DNA of 24,539 nt, from IMG/VR virus record IMGVR_UViG_3300028416_000081, positions 1-24,539 of that record; one strand, written 5' to 3'. The DNA comes from a virus. Shown one piece after another: positions 1 through 8,972 of the stretch. Made by a program: the position numbers and the translations under genes. Within the stretch, counting starts at the first letter, position 1. Each line of letters opens with the position of its first letter. The notes below the pieces were generated by a model, which did not search any database, was not told the DNA's origin, and saw only the letters and a list, made by a program, of their open reading frames with translations.

Positions 1-2
1 CA

Positions 3-2039
3 GCACCTAAAAAGGCTATACGTCCATTGCTTAGAGATATTGACTGGGAATTATTTTATAATTGGATAGAAGCCAGAGGCTTCTCAGGGTTCAAAGATGA
101 CCAGACCTACTCGTGTAACAGGGACTTGGATAATAAAGATTTTGACGGCAAGTATGATAGTACATGCTATAATGATAAAGGAGAGCTTAAACAGTACGTT
201 CCTGCTAGAGAGTATTTAAGACAGTTGCATGACAGGCCTTTAGGAATACCTATGTATCAAAATATGGCTCAGGATTTATTCTGGTTAGCTTGTAGGGGTG
301 TAGGTAAATCATTCTCCGTAAGTGTTGGAATTGTACTACACGAGCTAATTACTGACGGTGCAAAAGAGTATACACTTGACAACTTAAAAAATCCTTCTAA
401 AGTTGAGATATTTGTAGGTGCAGCCTTATCTGCAAAATCCTCAGATTTGTTGGCTAAAACAAAGCAAGGAATGACTAGACTTCCTGGAGCCTATGAAGAT
501 GCCAATGAGTATTCCCCATCTCCAATGGCCAAAACAATGGCTGGAACACTTGCTCCAAATAACATGAAGAACAAATGGAGACATGAATATGATAAGAAAA
601 TTGGTGGAGCTTGGCAAAAAAGAGGTTCTGGGTCAAATATAAATCACGGTATCTATACTACGGAAAATCCTGAAGCTGCGGCTGGTGGACGTTATTCTGT
701 AGCAGTAGTAGAGGAGTGGGGACTTCTTGGTAACTCATTAGTTGTTCACGGTTCTAATACTGCAACAATGATGGACTATCCTTGGAAGTTTGGTTCTTCT
801 GTATGGATTGGTACTGGTGGTAACGTTGAGAAAATACAGGAAGGTGAGATTATGTTTAGAAACCCTAGAGGTTTTGAGGCATTAGCCTTTGAGGATACTT
901 GGGAAGGTACAGGTAAAATAGGATGGTTTGTTCCGGCTTATTACGGAATGAATGCTTTTAAAGATGAGAATGGGAATACAGATGTTCCTGCAGCACTTGC
1001 TTTTATAGAGAAGCGTAGAGCAGAAAAAGCAAAAGCTAAAGATTCTTCAGCATTATCATTAGAGATGATGAATTATCCTATAAAGCCTAGTGAAATGTTC
1101 TTAAATGCAAAAGGTGCGTTTTTCCCTCAAGCAGAATTAAAAGCTCATTTAGCAGCCGTAAAATCAAGCCCTTTAAAGTATGTTGATTCACACTGGCACG
1201 GAGAGCTTGTATGGCAATCAGATGGTACTCTTAAGTTTGAATATGGAGATGTAGGAAAACTTATTAAAGAATTTCCCGTAAAAGACAATAAGGACAAACC
1301 TGGTGTTATTGAGATATTTGAGATGCCCAAAAAGAAGTCTGGAGAGGTTATTGCTGATAGGTATATACAAGGAACGGATACTTATGATGATGATGAGTCT
1401 GTAACAAATTCTTTAGGGTCAACATTTATATTAGATTTGTGGACCAACAGAATAGTTGCAGAATACACAGGAAGAAGAGGAACTAAAGAATTTTATGAGA
1501 TTACAAGAAAGCTAAACATATTTTACAGAACAAAGCACAATTACGAGCAAAACAAGAAAGGTCTTTATACTTATTATGAGAATAAAAACTCTACGCATTT
1601 GCTATGTGATACTCCTGAGTCCCTTAAAGATGTTGCAGACATTACTATCTCTAAGGTTGGAAATAAGAGAAAAGGAACAACTGCATCAGCACCAATTAAT
1701 GCTTATGGTTTAAGATTAATTCTTGACTGGTTACTAGAACCTGCTTACGGTGAAGATCCTAATAGTGAAATACTGAATTTGCACAAGATAAGGTCTGTAG
1801 GACTTCTTGAAGAGATGATAGCCTTTAACAAAGACGGCAACTTTGATAGGGTCTCTGCTATGATTATGGTAATGATAATTAAAGAAGACTTGTTTAAGTT
1901 TGTAGATAGGAAGCAAAAAGAAAAAGTAAAATCATTATCTCAAGACTCTTTCTTTACAAGAAACTATAAATCACAAGGACACAGGAACTTGCCTGCATCA
2001 ATACAAAAAGAAATGAGTAATAACTTGCATATTAAATAA
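3..2039 (+). CDS. terL: Terminase large subunit (5' partial)
   Basis: This is the ATPase-nuclease motor that cuts and pumps DNA into the prohead through the portal. The reading frame is open to the left edge of the window, so the true start lies upstream; the first in-frame start-like codon is TTG at 27 and is probably internal. Numbering from that codon, the Walker A motif is CRGVGKS (89-95) and the Walker B motif is VAVVEE (225-230). The C-terminal RNase H-like nuclease shows acidic residues at D451 (GTDTYDDD), E507 (NYEQNK) and D607 (NFDRVSAM), the usual spacing for TerL. At 670+ aa it matches the long terminases of crAss-like Bacteroidetes phages. The portal gene follows after 40 bases, as is normal. 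Function is secure; the closer lineage is inferred. Confidence 0.93.
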   Translation, partial: APKKAIRPLLRDIDWELFYNWIEARGFSGFKDDQTYSCNRDLDNKDFDGKYDSTCYNDKGELKQYVPAREYLRQLHDRPLGIPMYQNMAQDLFWLACRGVGKSFSVSVGIVLHELITDGAKEYTLDNLKNPSKVEIFVGAALSAKSSDLLAKTKQGMTRLPGAYEDANEYSPSPMAKTMAGTLAPNNMKNKWRHEYDKKIGGAWQKRGSGSNINHGIYTTENPEAAAGGRYSVAVVEEWGLLGNSLVVHGSNTATMMDYPWKFGSSVWIGTGGNVEKIQEGEIMFRNPRGFEALAFEDTWEGTGKIGWFVPAYYGMNAFKDENGNTDVPAALAFIEKRRAEKAKAKDSSALSLEMMNYPIKPSEMFLNAKGAFFPQAELKAHLAAVKSSPLKYVDSHWHGELVWQSDGTLKFEYGDVGKLIKEFPVKDNKDKPGVIEIFEMPKKKSGEVIADRYIQGTDTYDDDESVTNSLGSTFILDLWTNRIVAEYTGRRGTKEFYEITRKLNIFYRTKHNYEQNKKGLYTYYENKNSTHLLCDTPESLKDVADITISKVGNKRKGTTASAPINAYGLRLILDWLLEPAYGEDPNSEILNLHKIRSVGLLEEMIAFNKDGNFDRVSAMIMVMIIKEDLFKFVDRKQKEKVKSLSQDSFFTRNYKSQGHRNLPASIQKEMSNNLHIK

Positions 2040-2055
2040 TTAATCCATACATTTG
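2024..2055 (+). promoter_or_regulatory. Bacteroidetes-type promoter before the portal gene
   Basis: A perfect TAnnTTTG -7 box (TACATTTG, 2048-2055) lies between terL and the portal gene. CTTG at 2024-2027 is a plausible -33 element, 20 bases upstream. The portal ATG is at 2080, leaving a short leader. The match is to the known consensus of Bacteroidetes primary sigma factors; activity is inferred. Confidence 0.6.
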
Positions 2056-2079
2056 TGGGTTTAACTACGTCTATATACT

Positions 2080-4488
2080 ATGTATAACAAAAATACGGGG
2101 ATGCCCGCACAGAAAAAGGCATACTCTCAGAAAAATACCAAATGGAGAAAAGACTGCATTAATGGTGCTGAGAATGCAACAATATCTAATGGAGGCCCTT
2201 TAAGGAAGTCCTTAATAAACAAAAGAATAAACTACGACCTGTATTCAGATATACTAGACCCTGCAGATGTAGAAAGAACTTGTAATCCAAACAAAATATC
2301 AGGATTAGAAGCTCCTGCAAGAATGATGAACTATCCAATATGTAATCCCAAGATTGATTTACTTGTTGGAGAGTCTATTGCTAGGAAATTTGACTGGATG
2401 GTTAGAGTTATTAATCATGACGCAATAACTGATAAGGAAGTTAAGTTAAAACAAAAGCTTAAAGAGCTTATGATGAGGCATGTTAAAGAACAAGCTGATG
2501 ATGAGCAAGTAGAAAAAGAATTTAAAAAGTTTCAAAAATTTGCAAACTTTGAATATCAAGACATTAGAGAGCGCAGAGCTACTCACATTCTTAAATACTT
2601 ATATGGGCACCTAAGAGCTGATCATTTATTTTCTAAAGGATTTAAAGACGCTTTAATTTGCGCTGAAGAAATATACCAGTGTGACGTAGTTGCAGGTGAG
2701 CCTATAATGACTAGGTTAAATACTAAGAACGTAGAAACAATAAGGTCTGGTGAGTCTCAATATATTGAAGATTCTGATGTAATTATAGTTTGGGGATATC
2801 ATTCTCCAGGAAAAATTATTGATGACTACCATGAGTACCTTACACCTAAAAATATAGATTCTATAGAAAATGGGTTAAATGACACTTCTGCTAGCAAAGG
2901 TCTTAATATTGGAGATAGTGAAGGCTTGCCGTTAAAGGTGAATGAGGGAATACTTTTATCTTCTTTGGAAAACAATACTCAAGAAGGATCCACATTTGAT
3001 CAAGACGGGAATATACTTGTAAGAAAAGTTTACTGGAAGTCTATGAGAAAGATGAAAAAGGTAAAGTATTATGATGATGAGGGTGATGAACAGTATGAGT
3101 TATTTCCAGAACAATACCAGATTGATGTAGATGCTGGTGAGGAAGAAGAAATTCTTTGGCTTAATGAGTGGTGGGAAGGTCATAAAATAGGTGGTGGTCA
3201 TGAAGGAGATTCTGATGATAAAGCTATTTATGTTAGGATGCAGCCAAGACCAATACAGTTTAGGTCTATGGAAAACCCTTCTAAATGTTATCCTGGAATT
3301 GTTGGAACAATATACAATACTAATGACAACAAAGGAGTTTCATTAATGGACAGAATGAAGCCTTTCCAGTATTTATACAATGTTCTTGCATACAACAGTG
3401 AAATGGCTATTGCCAAGAACCACGGAAAAATAATGAGACTAGATTTATCTCAAGTTCCTGAAGAATGGGATATTGACCAGTGGTTGTCTTTTGCACAAGG
3501 AACAAACCTTGCAGTATTTGATTCTTTTAAAGAAGGAAATAAAGGTGCTGCTCAAGGAAAACTTGCTGGAGGTATGTCAGCACAAGCTCCTGTAATTGAC
3601 CTAGAAATGGGTAATACAATACAGTTGTATCAGAACATGATGGCATTCATTAAAAATGAAATGGGTGAAATATCAGGTGTATCTGCAACAAGGTTAGGCC
3701 AAATACAAAATAAGCAAGCAGTAGGTAATGTTGAGCAAGAGATTACTCAAACTTCAATGATTACTGAGTATTGGTTTGCTGAGCATGATTATACTAAGCT
3801 TAGAGTATTAAACACTTTATTGGAGACAGCTAAGCATGCATGGAAGGATCAGAAAAACAAGAAAGTTCAATATGTTCTTGATGACGCATCTACTATGATG
3901 TTTGAAATAGATGGTACTGAGTTTAATGAATGTGAATATGGAATACAAATAACTGACGGGTCTAAGAGTCATGAACTACTTGGAACCATGAAGCAGTTAT
4001 CTCATGCAGCTATTCAAAATGGAATACTAAACTTTTCACAGTTAATTGATATTTACTCTACAGATTCTATTGCATCTATTAAGCGTAAAATTGAAGCTAG
4101 TGAAAATGATAAAGCTGAAGCTGACGCTAAACAACAAGAGCAAGCTCAGAAAATGCAACAAGAACAAATTGCTGCAGCAGCAGAGGCTGAAGAAAAAGCA
4201 AAAGACTTTAAGCGTGAAGAATGGGATAGGGAAGACCTTAGAATGGTTGCAGAAAACCAAAACAATCTGGAAATAGAGCGTATGCGTCAAGATAATGTTG
4301 ATGGTAAGTTTTATGACAAAACAAATTCTGACGCATCCATAACATTGCAGAAACTAAAGAATGAGGCTGATAAAATCCAAAAGGATTATGAGTTAAAAAA
4401 GAGACAGCAAGTAGAAGTGGAAAGGCACAATAAAGTATCTGAAAAGAATGAGTTAAAAAAAGCGTCACAAAATAGTGGCGCTAAATAA
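2080..4488 (+). CDS. Portal protein
   Basis: It forms the dodecameric ring at the capsid vertex through which DNA enters and leaves, and to which the terminase and neck attach. The assignment rests on position directly after terL, on length (802 aa), and on an N-terminal region with NYDLYSDILDPADVERTCNP and YPICNPKIDLLVGE, a pattern I recognise from portals of crAss-like and related Bacteroidetes phages. Residues of about 340-640 carry the globular core. The C-terminal segment of about 668-802 is highly charged and Gln/Lys/Glu-rich, predicted to be a long coiled coil, and may reach into the capsid or contact the scaffold. The ATG follows a TAnnTTTG promoter by 24 bases and has no Shine-Dalgarno sequence. 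Confidence 0.88.
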   Translation: MYNKNTGMPAQKKAYSQKNTKWRKDCINGAENATISNGGPLRKSLINKRINYDLYSDILDPADVERTCNPNKISGLEAPARMMNYPICNPKIDLLVGESIARKFDWMVRVINHDAITDKEVKLKQKLKELMMRHVKEQADDEQVEKEFKKFQKFANFEYQDIRERRATHILKYLYGHLRADHLFSKGFKDALICAEEIYQCDVVAGEPIMTRLNTKNVETIRSGESQYIEDSDVIIVWGYHSPGKIIDDYHEYLTPKNIDSIENGLNDTSASKGLNIGDSEGLPLKVNEGILLSSLENNTQEGSTFDQDGNILVRKVYWKSMRKMKKVKYYDDEGDEQYELFPEQYQIDVDAGEEEEILWLNEWWEGHKIGGGHEGDSDDKAIYVRMQPRPIQFRSMENPSKCYPGIVGTIYNTNDNKGVSLMDRMKPFQYLYNVLAYNSEMAIAKNHGKIMRLDLSQVPEEWDIDQWLSFAQGTNLAVFDSFKEGNKGAAQGKLAGGMSAQAPVIDLEMGNTIQLYQNMMAFIKNEMGEISGVSATRLGQIQNKQAVGNVEQEITQTSMITEYWFAEHDYTKLRVLNTLLETAKHAWKDQKNKKVQYVLDDASTMMFEIDGTEFNECEYGIQITDGSKSHELLGTMKQLSHAAIQNGILNFSQLIDIYSTDSIASIKRKIEASENDKAEADAKQQEQAQKMQQEQIAAAAEAEEKAKDFKREEWDREDLRMVAENQNNLEIERMRQDNVDGKFYDKTNSDASITLQKLKNEADKIQKDYELKKRQQVEVERHNKVSEKNELKKASQNSGAK

Positions 4489-4563
4489 CTTTTTAGCTAT
4501 AGAAGTTGCTACTTTATTTTCTTGAGGGAGTAAAAACACTAGGAAGTATAGAATATTAATTAT

Positions 4564-4571
4564 TACATTTG
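4564..4571 (+). promoter_or_regulatory. Bacteroidetes -7 box before the scaffold/capsid genes
   Basis: TACATTTG is a perfect TAnnTTTG match in the 102-base gap between portal and scaffold genes. No convincing TTTG -33 element is found 17-23 bases upstream; the nearest TTG is around 4522-4524, which is too far. The site would drive the scaffold and capsid genes, whose products are needed in quantity. The rest of the gap holds only a weak 6-bp inverted repeat overlapping the portal stop. Confidence 0.55.
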
Positions 4572-4580
4572 TAAAATAAG

Positions 4581-4585
4581 AGGAG
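4581..4585 (+). promoter_or_regulatory. Shine-Dalgarno-like site of the scaffold gene
   Basis: AGGAG, within AAGAGGAG, sits five bases before the ATG at 4591. It is the only clear Shine-Dalgarno sequence at a gene start in this window; other starts have A-rich leaders. Confidence 0.55.
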
Positions 4586-4590
4586 AACAT

Positions 4591-5793
4591 ATGAAGTATA
4601 ACGGATTAGAAGGTATTGATATAGATGCCTTAGCAAATTCTGAGGAGTCTATTGTAGAACCAGTAATCAGTACTGAGCCTTTGGTTGAGGATGTTACAGG
4701 TACAGAGAGGCAAACAGGAGATGAATTAAATAAAGCACCAGACGTAGAGCCGGAGCCAGATGCAGAAGAAGGCATTAGCTTAGAGGAGTTGGCAAACCAA
4801 GGTGATGAAGATGAAGAAATAATTGAAGAAGAGGTAAGCCTAAATAACGAGGATGGTATCAAAGATACTTCTCAAGCTCCTGCAAAGACTAAAGGGAAAT
4901 CTCCCTCTTCTCAGATACCTTATGCTTCTCTAGCCTCTGCCCTTTATGATGCAGGAGTTTTATCTGAAGATGATGAGCTAGAGAATGTTGAGGATGCTGA
5001 AGCGCTTATGTCGCTTATGGCAAAACAAATAAAAGCTAATGAGCTTTCTGACCTTAATGACACTCAAAAAGAATATTTAGAAGCTTTAAGATCAGGTGTG
5101 CCACATCAAGAATATGCTGCAGCAAAAACTACTGCATCTCAATATGAAGCCTTAACTGATGAGGTTATTGAAGGTGATGAGAAAATGCAGCATGAGCTTG
5201 TTAGAAGAAGCTTTATAGTTAAGGGTTTTTCAGATGCTAAAGCTAAAGCGTATGCTGACAGTTTAACAAGTCCTGAAGAGGCTATTGCTGCTAAGTCAGA
5301 ATTAATTGCCCACTCTATTGCAGAGGTAGAACAAAAGTCTGCAGCAAACAAAGCTATTAAAGCTGCTGAAGCTAAAAAAGAAGCGGAATATTTATCTGAA
5401 TTAAAATCTAAGATTAATGAATCTTCAGAAATAATTCCAGGAATTAAGATTAATGCAACTACAAAGACAAAAATCTACAACTCTTTAGTTACTCCGGTAG
5501 AGAATAAAGGTGGTGGAGAATTGGCAAATGACGTTATGAAAAAGTATTCATCAGATGATGATTACAAAACTAGGCTTCATGCTCTAGATGTTATTACAAA
5601 AGGATTTACTGATTTCAGTAAAATTGCAAGAACAGAAAAGAGTAATGCTGTTAGAGATTTAGACACAGTGCTGAAAACAACTAGCAATAGTGTTGGAGGT
5701 TCAGGAAAATCTGCAGCAGACAGAATTAAAGGAAGCACAACTAGAAGTATTGGCGCTAAAATGCCAGACTTTGGTTCAATGAATAAAAAGTAA
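4591..5793 (+). CDS. Putative scaffolding / prohead core protein
   Basis: It probably directs capsid shell assembly from the inside and is then lost. No catalytic motif is visible. The first 90 residues are extremely acidic, rich in Glu and Asp (for example DEDEEIIEEE), followed by a Ser/Lys/Pro linker. The middle, about 120-280, is rich in Ala, Glu and Lys and predicted to be helical or coiled-coil. The C-terminus is basic, as expected for a segment that docks on the capsid protein. Composition, 400-aa length and position directly before the major capsid gene fit a scaffold. It has its own -7 box and a Shine-Dalgarno site. There is no recognisable protease motif, so how it would be removed is not shown. 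Family assignment is by context. Confidence 0.65.
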   Translation: MKYNGLEGIDIDALANSEESIVEPVISTEPLVEDVTGTERQTGDELNKAPDVEPEPDAEEGISLEELANQGDEDEEIIEEEVSLNNEDGIKDTSQAPAKTKGKSPSSQIPYASLASALYDAGVLSEDDELENVEDAEALMSLMAKQIKANELSDLNDTQKEYLEALRSGVPHQEYAAAKTTASQYEALTDEVIEGDEKMQHELVRRSFIVKGFSDAKAKAYADSLTSPEEAIAAKSELIAHSIAEVEQKSAANKAIKAAEAKKEAEYLSELKSKINESSEIIPGIKINATTKTKIYNSLVTPVENKGGGELANDVMKKYSSDDDYKTRLHALDVITKGFTDFSKIARTEKSNAVRDLDTVLKTTSNSVGGSGKSAADRIKGSTTRSIGAKMPDFGSMNKK

Positions 5794-5818
5794 AAACTAA
5801 TAAATTTAAAATAAACGT

Positions 5819-7303
5819 ATGGCAACTGGAAGACTTTCAGAATTACAGATTACGGATGCGACTACTTGGAAAGGTTTAACAACTGAAAACCACTTAGGAG
5901 CAATCTGGCAACAAGCCCCTCAGAAAGTATCTGACATGATCACTATGATCCAACAAAACAAGTTTGGAAACAATATTGATAGTGTACTATCTGCATTTCC
6001 AACATTGGAATTTGAAGATGACAGAGACTTTACTTGGGACCTTCAATCACAAGGATTGGACAATATTCCTTTAGTGGAATGTAGAATTGACGGTGTAGCC
6101 GTTACTCCTGCAGACACTCCAGGAAAAAACTTTACACAATTTGAATTAGTATTTGGAAAAGATTGGTTTTCTGATACAGAAAGAATTGTAGGTGAATTAA
6201 ATGAGATTTATCCTGTATTAATTCAGGAAGAGCCTGTACAAGAAGGTTCTAACTGGGTATACACTTGTGTAATGGATACAGGTAGTGCTGACATGTTTAT
6301 TCCTTATGAAGAAGTAACTGCAGGAAAGATTTTCTCTGGTGAATTTTCTCCAGTGGAAAGAACTATGTCTAGAAAAGGTAGAGAGCTTAAGCACAAAAGC
6401 TTAATTTCTATGCAAAATGGATTTTCTCAAATTAGAATCCAAAAGAAGACTCCTGGAAACATGAGTAAAAAGAAAATGGGATCTTACTATGTAGACAATG
6501 ATGGTAAAGCAGTTAAATTCTGGCAACACTATGAGTCTTACATGTTTGATAACGCATTTAGAGAAGACATCAACAAAATGTTAATGTTTGGTACTTCTAA
6601 CAAGTCTGCAGATGGTCAGTACAAAGTTAAAGGTAAATCAAGCTACGCTATTACTGAAGGGTCTGGTATCCGTCAGCAAATGGAAGCAGCTAACTCTAGC
6701 TTTTACAATGCATTCTCTATTGAAGATTTAAGCTCTAGATTATTAGATTTATCTGAAGGTAAATTAAAGTCTGATGAAAGAGCATTTGTATTGAGAACTG
6801 GAGAGCGTGGAGCATATGAGTTCCATAAGTCTTTAGAGCAATTTTCTCAATTGTTTACTCCATTGTTAAACCAAGACAGAATGTACAAAGCATCTGCTAG
6901 TGGTATTTCTCAAATGGAATTAGGATATGGTGGACAGTTTGTTGAGTTCATTGGACCTAACAACGTAAAAGTTAACTTATCTGTGGATTCTATGTATGAT
7001 GACAGAAACCGTAACAAATTAGCTCACCCTAAAGGTGGAGTTGTTGAAAGTTACCGTTATGATATCTTTGATATAGGAACTTCTGGTGGAGCACCTAACA
7101 TCCAAAAAGTGGCTGTTAAAGACCAACCAATTATCCATAAATATATTGCTGGTTTAAGAAACCCTTATGATCCAGATGGTGCATTTAGCGCAATTGGAAC
7201 TGCAGAAGATGCTTGGGAAGAGCACAAGTACTACTGTGGAGCTGCAATTGTTAGAGATCCATCTAGAACTGCAAGTTTCATAAACAACTTACAAGCAGCC
7301 TAA
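5819..7303 (+). CDS. Major capsid protein
   Basis: It builds the icosahedral shell and should have an HK97-type fold. At 494 aa it matches the usual length of crAss-like major capsid proteins, and its place after portal and scaffold and before the connector is canonical. The N-terminal motif ITDATTWKGLTTENHLGAIW, a conserved central stretch with KFWQHYESYMFDNAF (about 239-253), and FVLRTGERGAYEFHKSLEQF (about 323-342) look like this family. No collagen- or Ig-type decoration is fused to it. The gene is followed directly by a stable hairpin, consistent with a strongly expressed message. The start is fixed by the ATG after an A-rich leader 25 bases behind the scaffold stop. Confidence 0.85.
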   Translation: MATGRLSELQITDATTWKGLTTENHLGAIWQQAPQKVSDMITMIQQNKFGNNIDSVLSAFPTLEFEDDRDFTWDLQSQGLDNIPLVECRIDGVAVTPADTPGKNFTQFELVFGKDWFSDTERIVGELNEIYPVLIQEEPVQEGSNWVYTCVMDTGSADMFIPYEEVTAGKIFSGEFSPVERTMSRKGRELKHKSLISMQNGFSQIRIQKKTPGNMSKKKMGSYYVDNDGKAVKFWQHYESYMFDNAFREDINKMLMFGTSNKSADGQYKVKGKSSYAITEGSGIRQQMEAANSSFYNAFSIEDLSSRLLDLSEGKLKSDERAFVLRTGERGAYEFHKSLEQFSQLFTPLLNQDRMYKASASGISQMELGYGGQFVEFIGPNNVKVNLSVDSMYDDRNRNKLAHPKGGVVESYRYDIFDIGTSGGAPNIQKVAVKDQPIIHKYIAGLRNPYDPDGAFSAIGTAEDAWEEHKYYCGAAIVRDPSRTASFINNLQAA

Positions 7304-7310
7304 AAATAAA

Positions 7311-7346
7311 TATTGCTGGGGAGTATTAATTTATTCCCCAGCATTA
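7311..7346 (+). terminator. Hairpin terminator or attenuator after the capsid gene
   Basis: The arms TGCTGGGGA (7314-7322) and TCCCCAGCA (7335-7343) pair perfectly over 9 bp, and the stem can extend inward by G-T, T-A and A-T pairs around a TTAATT loop. It starts 10 bases after the capsid stop. The 3' side is AT-rich but lacks a true T-run, so termination may be partial and it may also protect the capsid mRNA 3' end. Confidence 0.6.
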
Positions 7347-7368
7347 TATTAATAAGAGAAGAGAAGAG

Positions 7369-8232
7369 ATGAGTATAAAAGAGAAGAAAAGATTTAAAGC
7401 TCCAAACAAGACAGTAATTGTTAAGCCAATAATGAGAACAAGGAATCCAAACGTAACGGATCCAAATCATGAAGCTTACTTTTTGTTTGGAAATTCTACG
7501 GTAAGATATGACTTACCATTGGATAGACAAGGTAACTTGCATAATCCATTTGAAAGTGATGAGGAAAAAGAATGGTTAGAAGAAATGCTAGATGTTGATT
7601 TAAACATTTACAAAAGAAGAGATAACCATTGGCACGGATTTAAAGTTGTTTTAGGTAAAACTGAAAAGAAATTAAATCTACAGAATCCTAAAGATTATAT
7701 GGATTGGCTAGTGCTAAAAGCAAATAAGATGCATATTGCCCCAAGTGGAGATGCTATGAATAACAGACAAACATACCGTTACGCATTGGTAGCTGAAGAG
7801 TTTGATGTTAAGACAAAAGTTTCTGCTTCTGACAAAAGAAAAAAAGCTTATAAAGCTGCAGGAAAGTTAGAAGAAGGTGGCAAACAAGTAATGTTAGATT
7901 TCTTAAAGGTATATGGTAAAAAAGTATCTCCTGGATCTAAAGTAGATTTCTTAGTAGCTGCAATTGATGACATTATAATGAATGATATTGATAAGTTCTT
8001 AGATGTTACTGATGATAGAGACAACTACGAGGTTAGACTACTTATTGCAGACGCAGTTGATTGTGGAGCAGTAAAAAAAGATGGTAGAAAATACACGTTA
8101 CCTGGTGGAGATGATTTATGTGCTAAAGGAGACTCACCTACAATTGATAATGTAGTAGTCTACTTACAAGCTCCAGCAAATCAAGATATCTTAACATTGC
8201 TAAAAACAAGAGTGCAAACAGCTAAAGACTAA
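7369..8232 (+). CDS. Conserved phage protein, probable head-associated
   Basis: I do not recognise a named domain. The 287-aa protein is soluble and mixed in charge, has no signal peptide, and contains few cysteines. Visible features are an N-terminal basic segment, a central Lys-rich helix (about 150-165) and an Asp-rich segment with NDIDKFLDVTDD (about 204-215). It lies between the capsid gene and the connector gene, the position where crAss-like genomes carry a conserved protein of similar size, so a role in the capsid or neck is inferred from context. It is separated by 6 bases from the next gene. The leader before its ATG is an AGAG purine run rather than a clear Shine-Dalgarno site. Confidence 0.6.
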   Translation: MSIKEKKRFKAPNKTVIVKPIMRTRNPNVTDPNHEAYFLFGNSTVRYDLPLDRQGNLHNPFESDEEKEWLEEMLDVDLNIYKRRDNHWHGFKVVLGKTEKKLNLQNPKDYMDWLVLKANKMHIAPSGDAMNNRQTYRYALVAEEFDVKTKVSASDKRKKAYKAAGKLEEGGKQVMLDFLKVYGKKVSPGSKVDFLVAAIDDIIMNDIDKFLDVTDDRDNYEVRLLIADAVDCGAVKKDGRKYTLPGGDDLCAKGDSPTIDNVVVYLQAPANQDILTLLKTRVQTAKD

Positions 8233-8238
8233 AATTAG

Positions 8239-8943
8239 ATGAACAACCTAGAGATGAAAAATGAGTTCTTGATACTCTATGATAAGTTTACTAACTTTGA
8301 TGCTCCCGGATATGAGGATGAGGAAATAAGTGTATTCTTAACAAAAGGACAAGAGCGTGTATTCTTTGGGCATTTTAATCCGCTAGCCAATAAATACCGT
8401 GAAGGTTTTGAGGAAACGGAGTCTAGAAGAAAAGATATAAAAGAGTTGGTAAAGGGGGCTAAAGGATTGGCTCCTGCTACTGACCAAACAGAAGCGCTTC
8501 CAAATGGAAAGCTCTTTGATTTGCCATCAGATTGCTTATATGTTATAAGTGAAGAGATTGTGTTAGAATCTGATAATAACTGTTTAAACAACAAGAGGAT
8601 AATGGTAAAACCAGTAACTCATGATGAATACAGTATTAATGTTAAAAATCCTTTTGCAAGACCAGACAAAGACCTGGCATGGAGGTTAGACATTAACGGA
8701 GGAAGACATGAAATTATAACTGATGGTACTTCAATTAAAAGTTATGACATAAGATATGTTGAAACTTTAAGGCCAATAATAATAGGCGCTAATGTTATTG
8801 ACGGAGTGCTAGGGCCTCTAGATTGTAAATTTAACAGCATACTACATAAAAGAATTGTAGATGAAGCTGTAAAGATTGCAACAGGAGTTACAAACCCAGA
8901 GCAATACCAGATTAAGACAATAGAGAATAACGAAAATGAATAA
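8239..8943 (+). CDS. Head-tail connector (ring-protein-1-like)
   Basis: It probably forms the ring below the portal that links head to tail. The N-terminal half contains FLILYDKF, then APGYEDEEISVFLTKGQERV (about 22-41), a pattern I recognise from the ring-1 or neck proteins of crAss-like and related Bacteroidetes phages, followed by FDLPSDCLYVISEEI (about 93-107) and a C-terminal helical segment with LHKRIVDEAVKIATGVTNPEQ. The length (234 aa) and place after the capsid genes match. It starts 6 bases after the stop of the preceding gene, so the two are likely co-translated. Assignment is by motif recognition without a search. Confidence 0.72.
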   Translation: MNNLEMKNEFLILYDKFTNFDAPGYEDEEISVFLTKGQERVFFGHFNPLANKYREGFEETESRRKDIKELVKGAKGLAPATDQTEALPNGKLFDLPSDCLYVISEEIVLESDNNCLNNKRIMVKPVTHDEYSINVKNPFARPDKDLAWRLDINGGRHEIITDGTSIKSYDIRYVETLRPIIIGANVIDGVLGPLDCKFNSILHKRIVDEAVKIATGVTNPEQYQIKTIENNENE

Positions 8944-8972
8944 ATAATTATTTAAACTTAAATTAATAAAGA

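Noticed and set aside
27-29. TTG as the start codon of terL
   Set aside because: The frame continues open to the window edge with plausible residues before it, so the gene more likely starts upstream.
4480-4497. Inverted repeat GCTAAA/TTTAGC at the end of the portal gene
   Set aside because: The stem is only 6 bp, AT-rich, overlaps the stop codon and has no T-run, so it is unlikely to terminate.
8277-8594. 105-codon minus-strand frame opposite the connector gene
   Set aside because: It is fully covered by a well-supported + strand gene and shows no recognisable motif.
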